From Bromus sterilis (taxonomy: Eukaryota; Streptophyta; Magnoliopsida; Poales; Poaceae): a stretch of 64,000 bases of DNA. This document shows positions 57,791 to 64,000 of the stretch, one piece after another; positions within the stretch are counted from its first letter, which is position 1, and every line of letters begins with the position of its first letter. The stretch lies in NCBI GenBank assembly GCA_950022295.1, contig OX465596.1:126770501-126834500 (forward strand), given 5' to 3'. The position numbers and the translations under genes are program-made. The notes beneath the pieces were generated by a model, which worked only from the letters and a program-made list of their open reading frames with translations, was not told the origin of the DNA and ran no database searches.

Positions 57791-58289
57791 GAGCTTTGCC
57801 GTCAGCAAGCTGACGGCAAAGGCGTTTCCGTTAGAAAGCTGACGGCAAAGCGCACACGTGGCGACAGCTTGTGCAATCTGGGCTGTGGCAGTGACCATTT
57901 GGTCACGGCTTTGCCGTCGGCCTTCGACCGTCTGACGGAAAAGAGTGGGTTGGATGCCGTTAGCCCACCGTAAGCCGACGGCAAACTGCCGACATGTGGG
58001 CCCAGGCAAGGGCTTTGCCGTCAGCCAGACGGCTAGCTGACGGCAATGCACGCCATTAACTCAGCCCACGGGGTTAAGTCAGAGCTGGTCGTACGAGCGG
58101 ATTTGCCGTCAGCCAGTACGAAAAGGCTGACGGCAAAGGCTTTGCCGTCGGTCGATCTTAAGCTGACGGCAAAGCAGCTCACTGCCGACTGATGAGCTGC
58201 CAACAGGTTTGCCGTCATGGAGCTGACGGCAAAGCCTTTGCCGTCAGCTTTTCATATGTTTGCCGTCAGCCCTCCTGTTTCCTGTAGTG
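57791..58289. repeat. CACTA-4 right subterminal motif array and terminal repeat
   Basis: TTTGCCGTCAGC and GCTGACGGCAAA occur at high density from 57797 to 58270, many in facing pairs. The terminal repeat CTCCTGTTTCCTGTAGTG ends at 58289. Confidence 0.9.
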
Positions 58290-58895
58290 TAGCTTCTCAT
58301 CCTTATTCTGACTTTCTACCTTTCAGTCCAGTATATACAGCCTCCCCCTTCCCATTTGATACCAATGCATAAATGCTTAGTAGCGGACGTAAGACTCGCG
58401 GGTATGCTAGATAATCACCCTTGCTTTATTTCCCCCTTTTCATTTTTCCTGATCGGCCGCTGCGGTCGACGTTGGAGCCTAGGAGCAAGAGTACCACGGA
58501 GGCGGATACTACTACGTCGAGACGCCTGCTGACCAGTACCAGGAGTAGTTTTGGAGGTTCCCAGGTAGGAGGCCTTGCCTTTTCGATCTGTATCTCTGAT
58601 GTGGTTTGTGCTAGCCTTCTTAAGGCAAAACTTGACTAACTATGTCTATACTCAGATATTATGGTTTGTATAACTTATTTATTCGGATCCTCGTGATCCC
58701 TGGTTTGTAACTTAAAAGATTTATCTTATTTGTGTTTAGTGTTGTGCTGTGATATTCTCACTATGCCACCCTAATTTCGGTCGTGTAACCTGCGTGTATG
58801 ATTACTGTACACGGCTTGATTTTGGGGGGGCTTCACACCCGCCGGTCTTGACACGCGCTGGGTATTCTCATGGTGGGGACCCACAGGGTATGCCA
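58290..58895 (+). repeat. Large gypsy-type LTR, part 4 of 4
   Basis: The sequence resumes after CACTA-4 with TAGCTTCTCATCC and includes GTACACGGCTTGATTT near 58807 followed by a G run, like the end parts of long grass gypsy LTRs. I cannot fix the LTR end, and no primer site or internal region is recognisable after it. Confidence 0.45.
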
Positions 58896-59400
58896 ACGTC
58901 ACCATTATTGTAACATGGAATTATTGAAGATGAAATGGCCATGGATTCTACGCAAATTGCCATGCCCCACCTAAAGAACAATTTTGCCATCCCACACCTA
59001 AATTTTCATCATTATTGTAACGTAGAATTATTGAACACATGGCAATTTTTGTCTATAACAATTCCCCGGCATCGGCATGAAGTTGTTTGGCCATTTTATC
59101 TTATCCAAACTAACCATTACTTGTTTGAGTAATAATTTCCCATTCTAAATTGCCATTTGGTATGCCAAACTAAATTTTCACCATGAATTATATAAACACA
59201 CGACAATTTATGAAGATAACAATTTCTTGTCTGTCGTAATATGTGTCACAATAGTTGCCATGCTAAATCAACATTTTGGGGTGCCAAACTAATTTTCCAC
59301 CATTCTGATATGTATAGATAAATAATCTCCATGTTTAATAAGTGTCAACAGATCAAAACACAGTGTGTTAATCCATACAATTGCCATGGCATGAACTTAT
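58896..59400. other. AT-rich region with CATGGCAATT-type repeats
   Basis: Short degenerate repeats around TTGCCAT, ATGGCAATTT and CATTATTGTAAC(A/G)T occur, for example at 58906, 58962 and 59008. The same kind of repeat occurs at 59590-59830 and 62030-62470. No coding frame is seen. Confidence 0.5.
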
Positions 59401-62400
59401 GTTCTATTGTTTATTTTAGCATCATGGTTTGCAACCACGAGTTCAATGAAGATGATGACTGTATGTCGGCGCTCGGGAGCGATATGCCCACTGGAAAACG
59501 AGTCATAATGAGGTATAATTTCCATACTTTGTTCATACGTAGGCTCTAGATAGAATGCACTTGATAATTATATCTGATTGCACATGTAACTATTAACATT
59601 TTTCGCATGGCATTTCCCTTTTGAGAGTGGATATGGTTTTCTATCTTACTTTTCTTATCATCCATGATGGCAATTTTAGCACATCCGATATGACAATTCA
59701 TTGAGATTGACATGACAAAGGTAATGTGTGCACATGGCAAATCTATTCTTTTTGCAATTATCTTTTACATTGCACATGGTAAACTTAGCATAGTGCATAT
59801 GAAAATTATATGAGGCTTAACATGAAAATTATGTTTACTGACTAAAAAAAGGCATGCCTTATAGATGTCATTTCATACAAGAATTTGTAATTTAATATAA
59901 TACACACATTTTTCTTCCAATTTTTTGTGTTAAGCTGTAATGGTAATTTTTTGTTTATTTTCACGAACTTTTTTTAACATATACATAATATTTTTCAGAA
60001 ATTCGCACGCAATAGGGGATTTTAGGAACGTTTGACATCACTAAACAAATTTTATGATGATGACCAGAAGAAAGTTGTTGCCGATATGGAGATCCGGGCA
60101 TTGATGGATATTAAATGCACAAACCTAGTCAATCATGTTTGTGACTGGTTGCGGGAGGCTTCTCTTGGATGAGGAATCTGTTTTTAACACATTGGATGTT
60201 CTTCGCGGAAGAATGGACGTACCTTACCACGTGGATAGTGCTGCTCAGGAACTATTGTTCCCACGGTTGTTTCCCAGTCAGCAGTCCCTTCCCCTAAGAT
60301 CTACTCTTGCCACCACGCTTGGGGAAATGTGAAGCAGCGATGATAATTTCAAGATGAAGCTCCTGATGTTTCTGATCACATCTGTATTTGTTCCTACCAG
60401 ATCCACCCGGTCAAGCAACATATGTTTTCCTATCCTGGTAGATTACCCTTTTCTTTATCACTTTTTTGTTCTGGTACATGATTATTGTTACCGTTATTTA
60501 TCTGTGCATGATATCATTTTTCTAAGTTTTTTTTTGCATTCCAATATAGAATTGGTGCAAGTTTATCACCGATTTCCTACATACCGCATTCTCCGAAAAC
60601 CTTTACAACAAGGGTTGCCAACTTTATCTCATGGAAAAATTTGCATGTTTTTTCCTTTTTGTTTACGAATTTTTTTTCTCATATACATGATTTTTACTTC
60701 GTGAGTCATTGTTCGATGGCAACTAATGTCATCCTGTGTTTGTTTTTGCCATCATTGTTCTGTTTTTCTGCAGTTGACGAATTTGTCGGTGGTCCACCTC
60801 CTGCTCATAAGTTCGTGGCCACTGCTTTGACTTATGATAAGGTTAAGGTTGTTCTTCTCACATACAGGAAGAGCGACACGCCATATGGCAAGCTCCAGGC
60901 CAGTTCCTTTTCATTTTTGTTCTTATTTATTTCTTCATTTTTAATTTTTTGTTGTTTGTTTGTAATTATGACCGCTCTCCTCTTATATGCAGCTAATGCC
61001 CAATCACTCTATTGATTATAGCTTCTTTGGTGGCTCTTTTTTTTCTAAATGGATGGATGTTCACATAAATCCTTCATGTTAACTAGACGTAATTCAGTAC
61101 TACTTAGCATGTATGGATTCAACATCTTTTCCATATGTGCTTATGTTTTTTATTCATAATCAGGTCGGGGATAATGTGGAGCACTTAATCGGCCAGTTTG
61201 CGTCTTGTATGTCTAGACTTCTTGGCAATCTGGTTCATGTTTCGATGTCAATATCGGGGCGGCGATGGTGAAACAATTGTAAGACTATTTACTGAATTCA
61301 TTGGAGAATGATCATCTCGCCCCACCAGTTGTTCTTGCCGATCTGATTGCAATAGTTCTTAGGAGCTAACTGAGACCCAGGAGAATATGTTTGATTGCTC
61401 CGGTGGCGACGCTGATGTCGGTTTTGATGATCCAATGGAAAATGTTTATCAAGATACAACACATGATCATTCTCGTGATGTCTATCGAAAATAATGTTGG
61501 ACATTCTACCGACAAGGCGCCTCATGATGTCGCTTCCCATAAGCCATCAAAGATTGCACCCAGCGCGAGGGACACAGGCGGTCCAATTGAAAAATGTGTA
61601 AGGGTATCGGATGATGCTACTTAAGTTTTTGCTAGTGGGAAGTTAAATCCTGACCCACTTTCTGCTAGGAGGAGGTTAGTTTCTTTCGACCTTTTCATAG
61701 TTTTAACCTGTTTTAAGTTGATTTTCAAGCGCTTATCACCGCATTTTTTTTCTCCTTTTTCATGTGGCAACAAGGTGACCGCTGGCAGAGTGGGAACCAT
61801 GCAGAAAAATGTTGATCCACCTTCGCGGTCATTTGTCCATTTTAAGAAGGGGAATTCTACTAGTTTGGATCCCACTTCTAAGGCTGCTCCCGTAGCTACA
61901 CGTTTTTCTCCTCGGTTAGAGATGTCTAACTCGGGAGATCCTATTGTTCTTCTCGATAAGAGGAAAACAAACAATAGGTATATCTTTTCCTTTTTGGAAT
62001 ATTTTTTACATAGATTGCAAGCCCCCACATGGTAAATTCGATACACCCACATGGCAATTCATGTAGTATGCACATGGAAATCATAATAGTGTTCACATGG
62101 CAATCCATCACACATCACATGGTAATTGTATAAGTTTTGTTCCTCCAAAATTCAATGTAGGCAAGTATTTTTCTTTAAGTTCTCTATACATGGAAATTCT
62201 GTTGCAATGCATACATGTCACACAAGAAGTAAATTCCGCATCGTAATTTTTTAGCAAGGTTCAATAATGAATTTCACACATAATAAAAATTAATCAAATT
62301 CTTGTTACATGCACATGGCAATTCCTACAACCTTCACATGGCAGTTCATGTAGCATACACATGAAATTCTCGTTGCATACACATGGCAATTCTTTGTAGC

Positions 62401-62788
62401 ATAAACATGGAAAATCTTGTAGCATATCCATGGCAATTTTTGCATGATGCACATGGCATTTGTACAACTACGCATCCATGTGAAAGTACATTGTTTTTGT
62501 GGCATTTGCCAATACACTTTTTGGTAGTTTTTTTGTAATTAGTAAAATGGTTACTAATTTTTCCATGTTTTTCTTCATTCCTTTTTGTTCATTATTAACA
62601 GGCAAAAGAAATTACCTGCTAATATTGTTAAAACCAAGAAGAAAAATTCACTTAATCGAATGCACTCTATGTTTGGGCCATCATTCAAGGAAGATACAAA
62701 ACAACCACTTCATGCTCCTTCCACGGCCGACTGCCATCCGATGCTTGTAGCTCGCCCGCACTTGATGGCTCTCCCACTGAATTTGTAA
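59401..62788 (+). pseudogene. Decayed gene resembling plant-mobile-domain (transposon-associated) proteins
   Basis: Coding pieces on the plus strand are separated by AT-rich introns: ADMEIRALMDIKC then NHVCDWLREAS (60085-60165), a piece with VLRGRMDVPYHVDSAAQ (60195-60332), KLLMFLITSVFVPTRSTRSS (60354-60430), NWCKFITDFLHTAFSENLY (60550-60610), and DEFVGGPPPAHKFVATALT (60775-60890). The later pieces are hydrophilic and Lys/Ser-rich (61400-62040, 62600-62788). The order and the WL...NWC pattern recall plant mobile domain or DUF1985-type proteins carried by MULE-like elements, where a Ulp1 protease may follow. Frameshifts near 60165 and a stop near 60030 break the frame. Confidence 0.5.
62030..62475. 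repeat. Degenerate tandem array of ACACATGGCAATTCTTGTAGCAT units
   Basis: Units of about 20-25 bases with CACATGGCAATTC and TGTAGCATA recur, best preserved at 62320-62470 (about six units). The array lies in an intron-like gap of the decayed gene. Confidence 0.75.
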
Positions 62789-63660
62789 AAATTACGGATG
62801 TCGGAGGCGTAGGCGGTTCTCGTAGTGATGATTCTGTATCAGCAAGCATTGAGGAGGTTGTGCATGTTCTCCTATTTGTGAGAAATGTCGTTGAAATAAT
62901 AGCTGCCAATTTGGGCGGCGTTGAAGTGGAAGGTGCGATGATTAGAAGAGAACATGAATCTGTCCAAGAGAGCACGAAAAATGAATCTGTACCCCACCTG
63001 ATGCTCATGCTCCCAATGCAAGTTTTTCTCCTGAATATGTTGTTTCTCCCATGAAGAGCCCCCGCAAGAGAGTCACGACATCTACAAGCGCTTTGGACCA
63101 AAACAACTGGGGTGTTGACCCACATTTTGTACTGACTTCAAAGCTGTTCCGGGAGGATGTAGCTGATGCAAATGTTGCACACATGGAGAATACAACTAAT
63201 CCTTCTGCTCAGAAGAATAAGACAACCGTATCCGCCCCCAACTGTTGCTCCGGCTACTAGTACCCATGTTGCCCGAGATAGAATGTTGTTAATGTAATTT
63301 CCATTAGGAAGAGACCCCGCAAGACAGGCGCGCCATCTACAAGCGCATCGGAGCACACCAACGGGGGTGCTGACTCAGGTCTATGTTTTATTCATCTAGA
63401 TGATATGTGTTCAACTTGGAGTGTATTTGTTTGATTTGCTTGATTTTATTTAGATTTTTTTATATTATTCACAATCATCTTGCTCTGAACATGTCCATTG
63501 AGGATGTCATTCTCCTATCTATCTATTTATATAATGCTCAATGTTCTTCACTTATACATGTTTGAGTTATTTTGGTTTAAGAATCTGCTCTAGATCTTCA
63601 CTTATATCTGTTAGAGCATTGCGAAAGAATGTTTTATAGAAATGTTTAAACTTTCATGCT
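62789..63660 (+). other. Continuation of the decayed gene, low complexity, then AT-rich DNA
   Basis: Open pieces at 62860-63054 and 63051-63260 contain a duplicated motif (KSPRKRVTTSTSALDQNN and, near 63312, KRPRKTGAPSTSASEHTN), suggesting an internal repeat of the linker. No Ulp1 catalytic motif appears before the window end. From about 63400 I see nothing to annotate. Confidence 0.4.
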
Positions 63661-63669
63661 TCACATATA

Positions 63670-63931
63670 CTCCCTTCGTTCCTTGATATAAGGTGCCTAA
63701 GGTTTTGAGAAAAATTCCAAAACACATGGCATATTGGTATTATACCATTCGTCTAGGCAAATATACCTACAGAAAGAAAGAGAGCGGAGGGTCTTTTTCC
63801 TATTATTGGCTAATTCGAACTGTTTTCTCCCGATTTTTTGCAGGGAAAGATCAATTCAATTGTAGCATTATACATACACGTTCATATTCGTCCAAAATTC
63901 TTAGGCATCTTATATCAAGGAACGAAGGGAG
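63670..63931. mobile_element. Stowaway (Tc1/Mariner) MITE, 262 bp
   Basis: The left end is CTCCCTTCGTTCCTTGATAT and the right end is its complement, ending at 63931. The inverted repeats extend about 32 bases with one mismatch. TA flanks both sides (63668-63669 and 63932-63933). The frame at 63693-63950 is incidental. Confidence 0.92.
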
Positions 63932-64000
63932 TATCTATTTAGAGAGTTAGTTAATATATCACATGATAAAAATGGTATGAGATGTTAGGTAATCTTGATC

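Larger units (their letters stand above)
47825..58289 (+). mobile_element. CACTA-4: complete 10.5-kb CACTA (En/Spm) transposon
   Basis: The ends are CACTACAGGAAACAGGAG at 47825 and its exact complement ending at 58289, flanked by TAG at 47822-47824 and 58290-58292. Both genes are on the plus strand: transposase at 49817-53791 and second gene at 53952-56656. The subterminal motif is TTTGCCGTCAGC / GCTGACGGCAAA, unrelated to that of CACTA-2. Both genes are broken, and the transposase is also interrupted by a MITE. Confidence 0.93.

Overview
This is plant nuclear DNA. It is almost entirely nested transposable elements, in a style typical of a large grass genome, most likely Triticeae (wheat, barley or rye). 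The evidence is several CACTA (En/Spm) elements with TNP2-type transposases, gypsy-type LTR retrotransposons with long LTRs, TA-flanked Stowaway MITEs beginning CTCCCTCCG or CTCCCTTCG, and repeated insertion of one element into another. I see no intact host gene, rRNA, tRNA or CRISPR array. Most reading frames are broken transposon genes or their antisense shadows.

Layout. 1-4673: right part of a CACTA element (CACTA-1, minus strand) carrying its second gene. 4674-9996: a 5'-truncated gag-protease LTR element (RLG-A, plus). 10199-29674: a second copy of that family (RLG-B, minus), complete with target duplication CACCG. Its 3' LTR is split at 11304-22497 by a complete CACTA element (CACTA-2, target duplication CCG) carrying two long genes broken only by nonsense codons. 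29680-30868: a degraded copia-like LTR and leader, a gene-like fragment and a probable CACTA terminus. 30869-35368: right part of CACTA-3 (minus). 35369-36682: partial LTR of a third copy of the RLG family. 36683-38115: two minus-strand LTR fragments. 38116 to about 58895: one long gypsy-type LTR (plus), interrupted in order by a 56-bp Stowaway, a solo LTR (39327-40929, target duplication CCGAG), a 4.5-kb foldback element (41981-46530) and a complete CACTA-4 (47825-58289, target duplication TAG). CACTA-4 in turn holds a 269-bp CACTA MITE of the CACTA-2 family. 58896-63660: a decayed gene resembling plant-mobile-domain transposon proteins, with CATGGCAATT-type repeats. 63670-63931: another Stowaway.

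How the parts work together. In each CACTA element, TNP2 would cut at the terminal CACTA repeats, while short subterminal motifs are the likely binding sites of the second protein. CACTA-2 encodes both proteins and looks like the type of source that produced the MITE inside CACTA-4. The RLG copies carry gag and protease but no visible reverse transcriptase or integrase, so they would depend on a partner element.

The most unusual structures are the foldback element, whose mirror-image arms of about 1.05 kb contain four units of about 170 bp each; a two-hairpin module upstream of both gene types in the CACTA-1/2/3 group; a 133-bp palindrome inside CACTA-2; and the loss of the Ulp1 catalytic residues in the second CACTA protein.
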